Assembly: GCA_023440965.1 (NCBI GenBank)
Contig: JAEZRC010000002.1
Coordinates: forward strand, 186,001-250,000
Length of the DNA: 64,000 nt
Source of the DNA: Bacillota bacterium
Lineage (GTDB): Bacteria; Bacillota; Clostridia; Oscillospirales; Ruminococcaceae
Reading direction: 5' to 3'
Part shown: piece by piece, positions 17,618 to 25,240 of the stretch
How the letters are laid out: each line of letters begins with the position of its first letter
How positions within the stretch are numbered: position 1 is the first letter of the stretch
Notes under the pieces: generated by a model
Databases searched by the model: none
What the model was told of the DNA's origin: nothing
Seen by the model: the letters and a program-made list of their open reading frames with translations, nothing else
Made by a program: the position numbers and the translations under genes

Positions 17618-18433
17618 TTAGCTACCTGTTCCTGCATATTTTAATGCACCCCTCATCCATGCTTTGTAACCTATATAGAAAACTATTATTCCTATTACAG
17701 GTGATAAGAACGAAAGAAAATAATTACTATCAGGTCGCAGGAAGAACATTACAGGATAGAATGCCATAAATCCAAGTGGGAAGATGAATGTGAATATAAA
17801 TTTGAATACTTTGCTGAATATTGTAATAGGATAACGTGCATATTCTCTGAATTGATTGAAAAACACTAGTATTGGGCATCCATATACAGTAATGAATGCA
17901 GAAGATGCGGCAAATGTCATTATGCCGATTAAAACAAGTGATGCACCAAATATTGAGAGAATAAGCATACCAAGCTTTGCTATTGAGAAGTCAATGCCAA
18001 GCTTTAGCCAGGAATAAACGAACATTCCAATTCCCATGACTAAAGTTCCAATGCCTTTTACGTCAAAGGTTTCTGCTGTGTAATAGAAGAAAAGGTTTAT
18101 TGGCTTAAAGCAATACTTGATAAAATCACCCTGTTCACAGTGAATCCATAATTGCCATAAATTATCAAAAAGCAGTTGCATAGGAGCAGCAGCAATAAGC
18201 GAAAATGAGTAAATAAATAGTACTTCGTAAAAGTCAAAGCCTCGTATATTTGGAATTGCCTTAAAAATAAGCCAGAATGTTACGAAACCACCGAGGTTTA
18301 CCATAATTAAAGCAATAGTACTCACAAAAAAGTCAGCACGATATGCCATCCTTGACTTTATATCCTGTGCAATCATTTTAAAATATAATCTTAAGTAACT
18401 TAATACGCTTCTTTTTTTCATTAATGTAAACAT
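17618..18433 (-). CDS. ABC-2 type exporter permease (third gene of operon)
   Basis: A 271-aa integral membrane protein with about six helices, of the ABC-2/DUF990 (PF06182) permease type: the pattern YRADFFVSTIALIMVNLGG, then FLIFKAIPNIRGF-like and a central LNWxxC...KYCFKPINLFFY segment are typical. It is the second permease of a heteromeric exporter. The ribosome site is ambiguous: AAAGGA abuts the first ATG (18433), and an in-frame ATG four codons downstream is the alternative. It follows the first permease by 25 bp. The exported substrate is unknown. Confidence 0.8.
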   Translation of the reverse strand: MFTLMKKRSVLSYLRLYFKMIAQDIKSRMAYRADFFVSTIALIMVNLGGFVTFWLIFKAIPNIRGFDFYEVLFIYSFSLIAAAPMQLLFDNLWQLWIHCEQGDFIKYCFKPINLFFYYTAETFDVKGIGTLVMGIGMFVYSWLKLGIDFSIAKLGMLILSIFGASLVLIGIMTFAASSAFITVYGCPILVFFNQFREYARYPITIFSKVFKFIFTFIFPLGFMAFYPVMFFLRPDSNYFLSFLSPVIGIIVFYIGYKAWMRGALKYAGTGS

Positions 18434-18458
18434 TCCTTTCTATGAAATCAAAGGATAA

Positions 18459-19265
18459 TTAACCGCCGTTTACTATCATTCGTCTTGCAGCTTTTCGATA
18501 ACATAATGTTGATATAATAAATAAAATAACAAGCCATACAAGCTGAATGAGTATCTGACCAACATAATCCTTAAAATCATAATTTTTATTAATAAGGATT
18601 TGTAGAGGCAGATTATAAATTGTCTGGAATGGGAGCCATTCAACAACCTTCCTAATTGGTTCAGGGAAGAAAGCAAGTGGAACAATAGCACCAGCCAGAA
18701 GAAGTACAATACTATCTTTCATTGTGCTGATACCCCATACATTTTCTGTTGAGAATGACAATATGCCAATAAGGAAGTCAAACATCATACTGATAGGAAC
18801 AGCAATGAAGAAAGCGATTACAAACATAATAATGTTGACTCCGATATCAATATATCCCTTTGTCAGGAAAAATACAAAGATGAAAGTAGGAATAAAAGTC
18901 ATAATAAAGTTTGCACTTATATTACCAAAGCTTCTCGAGCACATATATTGTGGATAACTGATAGGTTTAATAAACCATACTGCAACATCACCCGATTTTA
19001 CATCACTTGACATATTCCATTCAAGAAATGAAACAATTGAGCTGCCTATACATCCGGATAATGCAAGGTAAATAAAAGTGTCCTTAAATGTCATACCGTT
19101 AATTATTCCGTTAGGAGTACTGTCAAAAATAGCCCTCCATAAGAAATAGATCATGAACATATATATTCCATTAGTTGCTATAGAAATGAACATGGAGGAT
19201 CTATAAATCAGCCTATGCATAAAGGACATTTTTACTATGCAAAGAAATGATCTAATTTTTCTCAC
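18459..19265 (-). CDS. ABC-2 type exporter permease (second gene of operon)
   Basis: A permease of the same ABC-2/DUF990 family, with about six helices and the conserved VAVWFIKPISYPQY segment that matches the KPINLFFY region of its partner. I choose GTG 19265 as the start because AAGGGG lies about nine bases upstream; that gives 268 aa, close to the 271 aa of the sister protein. The reading frame stays open for another 24 codons upstream to 19337, without ribosome-site support. The gene overlaps the end of the ATPase gene by 14 bases. Together they form a 1 ATPase + 2 permease exporter. Confidence 0.8.
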   Translation of the reverse strand: MRKIRSFLCIVKMSFMHRLIYRSSMFISIATNGIYMFMIYFLWRAIFDSTPNGIINGMTFKDTFIYLALSGCIGSSIVSFLEWNMSSDVKSGDVAVWFIKPISYPQYMCSRSFGNISANFIMTFIPTFIFVFFLTKGYIDIGVNIIMFVIAFFIAVPISMMFDFLIGILSFSTENVWGISTMKDSIVLLLAGAIVPLAFFPEPIRKVVEWLPFQTIYNLPLQILINKNYDFKDYVGQILIQLVWLVILFIISTLCYRKAARRMIVNGG

Positions 19266-20301
19266 TATTATCAGCCCCTTCGTAGATTTTTCTGATAATA
19301 TCTTCAGTTTGTATCTCCTCAATCTTAATATCATCAATTTTACTTGATTTCATCATCTGATTAAGAACATCGGCAAGAGCTATTTGATCCTCGTCTATGA
19401 GGAGTGAGAACCATTTTTCATTTTCTTCATCGTTATCTTCTTTGTTAAGAAGACTCACTGAAGAACCTTGAGCAATTGCAGAAATAGCTTTCTCGAGTTT
19501 AATGAATTCGTTTTCATCATCGCTTTTTGCTATTTTTAAAGTTCTGTATTTGCCAAAGCGATTTTTTAAATGCTCAAAGTTATTGTCAAAAACCATTTTT
19601 CCTTTGTCAATAATAACAGCACGCTTGCAAAGTGCTTCAACATCACCGATATCATGAGTTGTAAGGATTATTGTCGTGCCTCTTATACTGTTAATCTGCT
19701 TGATAATATCACGAATTTTACTTTTCATTGAAACATCAAGTCCGATTGTTGGCTCATCAAGGAAAACTATTTTAGGATTATGTAAGAATGAAGCAACAAT
19801 GTCACACAAGGTACGCTGACCAAGTGACATTTGTCGAACAGGCTTCATATAAAGCTTGCTAATATCAACTATGCTATTGAATAATTCAAGATTATCATTA
19901 TATGTTTTTGTGTCAATTCTGTATATTTCCTTTAAGAGTTTAAATGATTCAATAACAGGTAAAGACCACCAAAGCTGAGAACGTTGCCCGAAAACTACAC
20001 CGATATTCTGAGCATTCTGTTGTCTGTTCTTGTAAGGTACAACACCATTAACTAATATTTCACCAGATGTTGGTTCAAGTATGCCTGTCATCATTTTGAT
20101 TGTTGTTGATTTACCTGCACCGTTAGGCCCTAAGTATCCGACAATTTCACCAGGATTAATTGACATTGATACACCATCAACAGCATTGAGATATTTATAA
20201 TCACGTGAAAAAAGATCTTTAATACTGCCAGAAAGCCCTTCATGCCTGTTAAGAATTTTAAATGTTTTTGTCAAGTTTTTGATTTGAATAATACTGTCCA
20301 T
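19252..20301 (-). CDS. ABC-2 exporter ATP-binding protein
   Basis: A 349-aa ABC ATPase: Walker A GPNGAGKST, Q-loop GVVFGQRSQLWW, signature MSLGQRTLC (a variant of LSGGQ), Walker B IVFLDEPTIGLD, and H-loop LTTHD. After the nucleotide-binding domain comes an extra C-terminal region of about 100 residues, as in drug and polysaccharide exporters. The start is ATG 20301, preceded by AAAGGA; an upstream extension to 20352 runs into the leader terminator and is rejected. The gene is preceded by a leader with a tiny ORF and a terminator, so transcription may be attenuated. Confidence 0.9.
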   Translation of the reverse strand: MDSIIQIKNLTKTFKILNRHEGLSGSIKDLFSRDYKYLNAVDGVSMSINPGEIVGYLGPNGAGKSTTIKMMTGILEPTSGEILVNGVVPYKNRQQNAQNIGVVFGQRSQLWWSLPVIESFKLLKEIYRIDTKTYNDNLELFNSIVDISKLYMKPVRQMSLGQRTLCDIVASFLHNPKIVFLDEPTIGLDVSMKSKIRDIIKQINSIRGTTIILTTHDIGDVEALCKRAVIIDKGKMVFDNNFEHLKNRFGKYRTLKIAKSDDENEFIKLEKAISAIAQGSSVSLLNKEDNDEENEKWFSLLIDEDQIALADVLNQMMKSSKIDDIKIEEIQTEDIIRKIYEGADNSEKN

Positions 20302-20339
20302 AAATTCCGTCCTTTCTTGCTGCCATTGAATACAAGAAT

Positions 20340-20369
20340 AAAAAAAGGACACACCTGTTCAGTATGTCC
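20340..20369 (-). terminator. Putative transcription attenuator ahead of the ABC exporter operon
   Basis: On the minus strand GGACATAC (20369-20362) pairs with GTGTGTCC (20354-20347) over a 7-base loop and is followed by seven T. This is an intrinsic terminator placed 39 bases upstream of the ATPase start and downstream of the promoter and a leader ORF. A second dyad, ATGCATATGCAT (20377-20388), lies just before it. Confidence 0.7.
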
Positions 20370-20447
20370 GTAATTAATGCATATGCATAATTTCAGATAT
20401 AGTATTCGAAAGGCTTGATTCTTACATGGAACATTAATTCCACATAA

Positions 20448-20519
20448 AATATTTAGTTAGAGTAATATCACCTTTGCAATCATATTTACACTCCTTTCGT
20501 AATAAAGTAACTAAATATT
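20448..20519. repeat. 12-bp inverted repeat flanking the leader ORF
   Basis: AATATTTAGTTA at 20448-20459 and its exact inverse TAACTAAATATT at 20508-20519. The distal copy overlaps the predicted -10 and the proximal copy contains the leader stop codon. Because transcription should begin near 20508, most of the distal arm would be outside the RNA, so a pair of operator sites is more likely than an RNA stem. Confidence 0.6.
20457..20483 (-). CDS. Putative 8-codon leader peptide of the ABC exporter operon
   Basis: ATG ATT GCA AAG GTG ATA TTA CTC TAA encodes MIAKVILL. An excellent ribosome site AAAGGAG (20497-20491) sits seven bases before the ATG. The ORF lies between the predicted promoter and the attenuator hairpin, an arrangement seen in ribosome-controlled attenuation of drug-resistance and exporter genes. 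Expression and function are inferred; a chance ORF is possible, but the strong ribosome site with no other gene to serve argues against that. Confidence 0.5.
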   Translation of the reverse strand: MIAKVILL

Positions 20520-20543
20520 AACACTATAAGATAATTATGTCAA
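20515..20543 (-). promoter_or_regulatory. Predicted sigma-A promoter of the ABC exporter operon
   Basis: On the minus strand TTGACA (20543-20538), a 17-bp spacer and TAATAT (20520-20515). The start point would be near 20508, giving a 5' leader of about 205 bases. Confidence 0.75.
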
Positions 20544-20578
20544 TAATAATTTACGTATTTTTTTACTTTTATATAATA

Positions 20579-20607
20579 TTTACAATATATAAAAATAATG
20601 CTATAAT
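20579..20607 (+). promoter_or_regulatory. Predicted sigma-A promoter of the Asn/Gln-rich membrane protein
   Basis: TTTACA (20579-20584), 17-bp spacer, TATAAT (20602-20607), divergent from the ABC operon. Confidence 0.7.
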
Positions 20608-20635
20608 TTTTTAAAACATTTAGGGGGATTATATT

Positions 20636-21613
20636 TTGAAAAAGTTTGTGGCTTTATTTTTATCTGTTATGTTGACTATATGTTTTTTGGCTTTACCTGT
20701 AGGTGCTGAAAAGTATGAGTATAAGAATGGTTTTTCCATTGATATTCCAAGTACATATAACAATCAGAGTGGTTTGTACAAAGCGAAAAGTTCACAAGTC
20801 GTTGACAACAATGCATGGGTTATGCAGGATGAAAAAAATATATGTGTTTTTATGACACAGGTCAGTAAAAATACAGATAATGTAAAAATTAAAATAGCAA
20901 CACATTCACAGGTTTTAGAATTTGAAAATTTATGTAAGAAAATGATAAGTACCAGCGAATATGAAATGGATATGAATACAAAAAAAGAAAAGATAAATGG
21001 TTATTATGCACTTCATATGTATATGAACGAAATAAAAGATGCTAAGGGTAATGTTCTATATGGAGATATGTATATCTATTCATCAAGGAAGTATATATAC
21101 TATGTTTACTTCGTTTATTCTGATAAGAATTATTCAACAACAAGTGAGTTCAATAATATTTTAAACAGCTTTGAAATAAAAGATAAAATGGATATGTTAG
21201 GCGGTGGCAATCTGCTTATATATATTGGTGTAATTGTTGTTGCAACGATTCTGTTGTTAGTTATTTTTATTACAAAGAAAAAGCAGCGTACAGTATACTT
21301 TAATGACCCAGGTAATTTTAATAGCTTTCAGCAGAATGTAAATCAATATGGTAATAACCCATACCAGCAGAACGGATACACTCAGCCAACTATAGACCAG
21401 TATGGTAACAATACATATCAGCGGCCAGACAACTATAATCAGCAAAGTATCTATCCGCAAAGCAACTTGAATAATAATTATAACAATTCATTGAATGGTT
21501 ATAGAACTTCGTCACAACAGGATACAAGTGAATGGCTTTCTTCACCAAGTAAGCCAGCCGACGATACTGATCCAAACAAGTTGGTTGATGAATTCTGGAA
21601 TAATAATAAATAA
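20636..21613 (+). CDS. Membrane-anchored extracytoplasmic protein with Asn/Gln/Tyr-rich tail
   Basis: I do not recognise a named family. The 325-aa protein has a signal peptide (about 1-24, ending PVGA), an extracytoplasmic alpha/beta domain to about 185 that resembles small PsbP-like lipid-associated domains in length and pattern, one transmembrane helix (about 190-210, LIYIGVIVVATILLLVIFI), a KKKQ stop-transfer, and a cytosolic tail extremely rich in Asn, Gln, Tyr and Pro with repeats of the form QYGNNPYQQ / QYGNNTYQR. Translation starts at TTG, eight bases after AGGGGG. It has its own promoter and terminator. Confidence 0.7.
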   Translation: MKKFVALFLSVMLTICFLALPVGAEKYEYKNGFSIDIPSTYNNQSGLYKAKSSQVVDNNAWVMQDEKNICVFMTQVSKNTDNVKIKIATHSQVLEFENLCKKMISTSEYEMDMNTKKEKINGYYALHMYMNEIKDAKGNVLYGDMYIYSSRKYIYYVYFVYSDKNYSTTSEFNNILNSFEIKDKMDMLGGGNLLIYIGVIVVATILLLVIFITKKKQRTVYFNDPGNFNSFQQNVNQYGNNPYQQNGYTQPTIDQYGNNTYQRPDNYNQQSIYPQSNLNNNYNNSLNGYRTSSQQDTSEWLSSPSKPADDTDPNKLVDEFWNNNK

Positions 21614-21618
21614 GAAAA

Positions 21619-21653
21619 AAAGCGGCAGAGTACTCTGTCGCTTTGTTTTTTCT
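21619..21653 (+). terminator. Terminator of the Asn/Gln-rich membrane protein gene
   Basis: AAAGCGGCAGAG and CTCTGTCGCTTT pair over a minimal TA loop (one G-U pair), followed by G and T6. Confidence 0.8.
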
Positions 21654-21666
21654 CTTATTATTCATC

Positions 21667-21692
21667 ACAAAAGTATTTAGATTCCATATAAT
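21667..21692 (+). promoter_or_regulatory. Candidate sporulation (sigma-K/E-like) promoter of the collagen-like gene
   Basis: ACAAAAGTATTT (21667-21678) with CATATAAT at 21685-21692; AC and CATA are 16 bp apart, as in sigma-K promoters (AC, 16-17 bp, CATAnnnTA). No sigma-A -35 stands 17 bp before TATAAT. Nearly the same sequence precedes the amidase gene at 25267-25241. An 8-bp inverted repeat ATATAATG...CATTATAT overlaps the -10. Confidence 0.45.
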
Positions 21693-21735
21693 GATAGCAA
21701 GCATTATATGCTATATTATTTAAAGGAGTACAAGT

Positions 21736-22374
21736 ATGAGTAGAGAATTTGATAGTCGTTATGACAGAGATTGTGACGGAATGAATATTTATCATAGATG
21801 TGAAAACAAATGCCCATGTACCAGAAGCTGTTATTGTTACACAGTACCAGGGCCACAGGGACCAACAGGACCAACAGGACCGACAGGACCAACAGGACCA
21901 ACAGGACCAACTGGTGTTCCAGGAACAACAACTTTATTAGCAGGTATAAATCTTGGAACAGCAATTACAGCTAGTACTCCTGTTGCAGATACAGCACCTA
22001 TACCACTTGCACAGTTTGGTGCATCTATCGGAACAAGTATAACTTATACAGCACCAAATATAACTGTTATTCCAGGAACCTATTATTTCTCATGGGATGT
22101 AAATGCACAAAATCCTATAGTTGGTATCCCAATAGTTATATCATTGGTTGATATAACAGCACCAACTATTCCTATTGCAACATCAGGCTTAAATGCTGTA
22201 TCTTTAACAGCACCTGCAACTGGTGACGTAAGTGGAAGTGTTGTTTTGGTTTTTACAGCAACTACTACATTAAATCTTATAAATGCTTCAGGAACCCAAA
22301 TTACAAATCTTTTTGCAAATGGAACAGGTACAAACGATTTTGCAGCTTTAATGACAATTATCCGTCTTGCTTAA
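21736..22374 (+). CDS. Collagen-like (BclA-type) surface protein
   Basis: A 212-aa protein with a cysteine-rich N-terminus (CENKCPCTRSCYCY), a short collagen-like segment (GPQ, six GPT, then GVP; residues 39-62) and a C-terminal domain of about 150 residues rich in Thr, Ala, Ile and Val that resembles the trimeric jelly-roll of exosporium glycoproteins BclA/BclB. There is no signal peptide, as expected for a spore-surface protein made in the mother cell. AAAGGAG precedes the ATG by eight bases. The GPT threonines are probable O-glycosylation sites, and a glycosyltransferase gene lies convergently next door. Confidence 0.8.
   Translation: MSREFDSRYDRDCDGMNIYHRCENKCPCTRSCYCYTVPGPQGPTGPTGPTGPTGPTGPTGVPGTTTLLAGINLGTAITASTPVADTAPIPLAQFGASIGTSITYTAPNITVIPGTYYFSWDVNAQNPIVGIPIVISLVDITAPTIPIATSGLNAVSLTAPATGDVSGSVVLVFTATTTLNLINASGTQITNLFANGTGTNDFAALMTIIRLA
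21850..21912 (+). repeat. 9-bp tandem repeat encoding Gly-Pro-Thr
   Basis: Seven consecutive 9-bp units (GGACCAACA type, one unit with GACCGACA) encode GPQ and six GPT. Near-identity at the DNA level makes copy-number change by slippage likely between strains. Confidence 0.9.
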
Positions 22375-22391
22375 GCATAATAAATAATTTA

Positions 22392-22424
22392 TGCCCTGAT
22401 ACAGATTTTGTATCAGGGCAATTC
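22392..22424. terminator. Bidirectional terminator between collagen-like and glycosyltransferase genes
   Basis: TGCCCTGATACA (22392-22403) and TGTATCAGGGCA (22409-22420) form a perfect 12-bp stem with a 5-base loop; AT-rich flanks on both sides. Confidence 0.8.
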
Positions 22425-23564
22425 TTATTGTGGATAATATCGCTTAAGCCAGTCAAGTTCTGTTCTTTCAGGATTTGGTTGATACCATCCTTCCTGATGA
22501 AGCTTGTTTAATCTCTGGAAGTATTCCTCATACATTTTTCCGACACGTTCAAGTGAATAATTATTTTCTGCCCATTTTCTACAGTTTTCAGGCTTAATGT
22601 TTGAAATATTATTAACAGCCCAGCAGAATTCTTCAAAAACCCTGCAACGATATCCGGTAACGCCGTGAAGAACAGTTTCAGGGAAGGCTCCCCAATCTGA
22701 TGTAATAACAGGAGTGCCACAAAGCTGTGCCTCAACATTAACCCCACCAAAAGGTTCAAGATAATATGTCGGCATAAGTACTGCCTTCGCATTTTTAAGA
22801 AGCTTTGCTCTTTCTTCTGCCCCAACAGCAGGTAAGTACTTAATATGCTTTTCGCCTCCAAGGTTAATATATTCGTTTGGATTATCAAGTGAACCCTGAC
22901 CGACAATATAAAGCTGATGTCCTGTTGCCTTAGCAACATCTGAAGCAACCTGAACTCCTTTTCTGTGAATTATCCTGCCAAAGTATAAAAGGTAATCCTG
23001 TTTATTCTCCTGATATGGGAAATCCTTAAGGTCAAAATAATTGGGGATAACTGCATCATACCATACTCCGTCCTCAATATGATTGAGTCCATATATATGG
23101 TGCATCCAGGCGTAAGATTCAAAAACGCGAAAGGAATCTGACATAATTCCAGTATAACCTATTCCAGATTCAACAGTAATAAGGCTTACATTTCTTGCTA
23201 TTTCATAATTATCAAGTCCCATTGTGCATAGAAGAATATCATTGTCATTTCTTCTCTTTAGTATTTCCTCAATAGCATTCTTATTAAATTCTTGATGTGC
23301 ATAGTCGTTTGATTCACTTCGGAAAAAGGTGGTTTTTCTATCATATTCTCCATAGCATTGCTTAAGGACCTCTTGCGTTGAAACAGGTATTAATTCATCA
23401 CATTCAATGTCGGAACCTTCAACTCCATAGAAGTATAATGTATGTCCGTAGCTTTTTATCATCCTTGCTAGTTTGATTATTTTTTGAGTGTATGCACAGG
23501 ATGAGTTTTGCTTTGTGGTTTCAAGATGTGCGAGCCCTAATAGGTGAAAAGTCAGTTTTGCCAT
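22425..23564 (-). CDS. Glycosyltransferase family 4 protein
   Basis: A GT-B fold glycosyltransferase of family GT4, 379 aa. The C-terminal domain shows GRIIHRKGV, YIVGQGSL and the catalytic EPFGGVNVE (E-x7-E) followed by AQLCGTPVI and GVTGYRC. The start is ATG 23564, with GGGGAGGG eight bases upstream; an in-frame TTG at 23579 overlaps that ribosome site and is rejected. It is convergent with the collagen-like gene and has a CATATAAT -10 like that gene, so a role in decorating the collagen-like protein is plausible. The sugar donor is unknown. Confidence 0.85.
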   Translation of the reverse strand: MAKLTFHLLGLAHLETTKQNSSCAYTQKIIKLARMIKSYGHTLYFYGVEGSDIECDELIPVSTQEVLKQCYGEYDRKTTFFRSESNDYAHQEFNKNAIEEILKRRNDNDILLCTMGLDNYEIARNVSLITVESGIGYTGIMSDSFRVFESYAWMHHIYGLNHIEDGVWYDAVIPNYFDLKDFPYQENKQDYLLYFGRIIHRKGVQVASDVAKATGHQLYIVGQGSLDNPNEYINLGGEKHIKYLPAVGAEERAKLLKNAKAVLMPTYYLEPFGGVNVEAQLCGTPVITSDWGAFPETVLHGVTGYRCRVFEEFCWAVNNISNIKPENCRKWAENNYSLERVGKMYEEYFQRLNKLHQEGWYQPNPERTELDWLKRYYPQ

Positions 23565-23600
23565 AAAAGCCCTCCCCAATATAAAATAAAGTCTTTTTTC

Positions 23601-23625
23601 ATTATATGATTGAGAAGCTTTTTGT
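23601..23625 (-). promoter_or_regulatory. Candidate sporulation-type promoter of the glycosyltransferase
   Basis: On the minus strand ACAAAAAG (23625-23618) and CATATAAT (23608-23601), with 15 bp between AC and CATA, one short of the usual sigma-K spacing. TATAAT lacks a matching sigma-A -35 (TGCAAC at that place). Confidence 0.35.
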
Positions 23626-23652
23626 TGCAGATAACTAACTTTTCAATAGTTA

Positions 23653-23681
23653 TTGACAGTTTAATCATTGTGTGGTAATTT
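23653..23681 (+). promoter_or_regulatory. Predicted sigma-A promoter of the lipoprotein gene
   Basis: TTGACA (23653-23658), 17-bp spacer, TAATTT (23676-23681), 27 bases before the ATG. Confidence 0.6.
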
Positions 23682-23708
23682 AAAGTTGTAAAAGTATGGA
23701 GGCGTATT

Positions 23709-24431
23709 ATGAAAAATAAATTAATATTTTTTATGGTTGTTTTAGCTGTTCTATTGACAGGATGTTCTGGTTCAAAAAATAAATCAGAGGATAATAGTGA
23801 AAAAACCGTTATGCTTAAGTATCTTTCTTTAAAATATAATCAGAGCTTCACTCTTGAAAGATACAAAGCAGGAAGACAACTTAACAAAACGTCATCGTAT
23901 GCTTATGTAAAAGATAAGCTTGGACGCAAGGTGTGTGTTAAAGCAGTAAATAACGAGGATAAATACGGAGATAGTTATATAGGTGTATTGAAATCAGATC
24001 AAGTTAAAAAAATTTTGTCAACCACGCTTGAAGATTTTTATACGGATTTTTCAATTCATGAGAACTTTTATCAATGTGTTTATTATAATGAAACAGATAT
24101 GAATATATCTATTGAGGACTATCTTGCCAATTATAAGAATGGTATAAGATTTATGGTTTACATTAACTCTAATGATTCTATTGAAGATCAAAGAAGAAAA
24201 GTAAAAGATTTTTCAACCAAACTTAAGGACAATAATATTAAAATTGAAGCATTGTATTTTGCTTTCTTTGATGATTCTGTTGATGTGAAGGATATAAAGA
24301 CTGATTATACTTATGAGTATGTTCTTGATGCAATCTCAAGGAATTCAAAGTATTCAAAAGCTTTGAAGAATGCCTACGACTCAATGTGGCAGATTGACAA
24401 AGGCGATTATAACTATATGCAGAAGAAATAA
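23709..24431 (+). CDS. Predicted lipoprotein, unknown function
   Basis: A 240-aa protein with a lipoprotein signal: MKNK, a hydrophobic stretch and lipobox LLTGC with lipidated C19, then a Ser/Lys/Asn-rich linker. The mature part is mixed alpha/beta with many charged residues and no motif I can assign to a family. GGAGG precedes the ATG by six bases. It has its own sigma-A promoter and a strong terminator, so it is a single-gene unit between the glycosyltransferase and the amidase. Confidence 0.7.
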   Translation: MKNKLIFFMVVLAVLLTGCSGSKNKSEDNSEKTVMLKYLSLKYNQSFTLERYKAGRQLNKTSSYAYVKDKLGRKVCVKAVNNEDKYGDSYIGVLKSDQVKKILSTTLEDFYTDFSIHENFYQCVYYNETDMNISIEDYLANYKNGIRFMVYINSNDSIEDQRRKVKDFSTKLKDNNIKIEALYFAFFDDSVDVKDIKTDYTYEYVLDAISRNSKYSKALKNAYDSMWQIDKGDYNYMQKK

Positions 24432-24469
24432 AAATAAGTGGGTTACATTAATATGTAGCCCACTTATTT
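24432..24469. terminator. Bidirectional terminator, lipoprotein / amidase
   Basis: A 17-base arm (24432-24448) beginning AAATAAGTGGG pairs with 24453-24469 (CCCACTTATTT at the end) over a TAAT loop with one G-U pair, flanked by T and A runs. Confidence 0.85.
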
Positions 24470-25210
24470 TTATGATATAGTAACATAATCTGCACTTGCA
24501 TATCCGATGGCACCCTTATATTGAACAACATACCAGTTTTGGTATTTACCGACTATCTGAAGTTCAGCGCCTTTTGGTGCACGAATGATAACATATGAAT
24601 CGGTACTTGGTTTTGAACGGATGTTGAGAGAACCAGATGTTACATTGACTCTGCCTATCTGGACAGGCTGTGGCTCAACAAAAGGAATTCCAAAGAATTC
24701 TGTTATTGAAAGGACAACACTTTTTGCGATGGGATCTATGTTATTTGCAATCCATTGCATATCAGTAAGGTTATCGTGGTAAGCAAATTCAATAAGAGCA
24801 GAAGGTGCACGTGTTCTTAAAACCTCACCCAGAAAATCTGTTGGTCTTGCTTGAACCTTATCTGGCTGATAGTATATTTTCTTGAGATTCTTTACTACAA
24901 GGTCAGCAAATCTTTTACTTTCTGAGCTTGACGGTGCATAATAAACATCTGTTCCTGTCAGCTGTCCTGCAAGGCTTTCCGGTGAAGCGTTTGAGTGCAG
25001 TGCAACGTGTAAATCAACATTGCTGTTATTAGACTGTGTGATTGAGCTTCCTGCGGTCATTTGTGGTGTATTTCTTATTACCTGAATACCGCTTGATCTT
25101 AAGTAAGGCATCATAGCATCTGCGATGAGATTCATATAGTATTCTTCTGAATTACCCAGTGCAGTTACATTATATTCCTGCGTAGACGGACTTAAATATA
25201 TTTTTGGCAT
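24470..25210 (-). CDS. N-acetylmuramoyl-L-alanine amidase (Amidase_3) with SH3 domain
   Basis: A 246-aa cell-wall hydrolase: an Amidase_3 catalytic domain (1-175) and a bacterial SH3b domain (187-246, VNVTSGSLNIRSKPS...GYASADYV). Visible active-site residues are E22/E23, H72 (ALHSNAS) and catalytic E141 (ALIEFAYHDN). The usual first zinc histidine in DPGHGG is absent; the protein reads YLSPSTQEYN there, as in a clostridial and phage subfamily I recall. There is no signal peptide, as in mother-cell lytic amidases (CwlC) or holin-dependent lysins. AAGGAGG precedes the ATG. The promoter resembles that of the collagen-like gene. Confidence 0.85.
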   Translation of the reverse strand: MPKIYLSPSTQEYNVTALGNSEEYYMNLIADAMMPYLRSSGIQVIRNTPQMTAGSSITQSNNSNVDLHVALHSNASPESLAGQLTGTDVYYAPSSSESKRFADLVVKNLKKIYYQPDKVQARPTDFLGEVLRTRAPSALIEFAYHDNLTDMQWIANNIDPIAKSVVLSITEFFGIPFVEPQPVQIGRVNVTSGSLNIRSKPSTDSYVIIRAPKGAELQIVGKYQNWYVVQYKGAIGYASADYVTIS

Positions 25211-25240
25211 AGTATCCTCCTTATATCAGTGTACTAATTC

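Noticed and set aside
20448..20519. Reading the 12-bp inverted repeat as an RNA stem that encloses the leader ORF
   Set aside because: The predicted start point (about 20508) is at the inner edge of the distal arm, so most of that arm would not be transcribed. I kept it as a possible operator pair.
21850..21912. A CRISPR-like repeat array
   Set aside because: The units are 9 bp without spacers and are in frame as Gly-Pro-Thr codons.
21716..21964. A Leu/Val-rich open frame antisense to the collagen repeat
   Set aside because: It is the complement of the GPT tandem repeat and reads as an artificial LVLLVL run.
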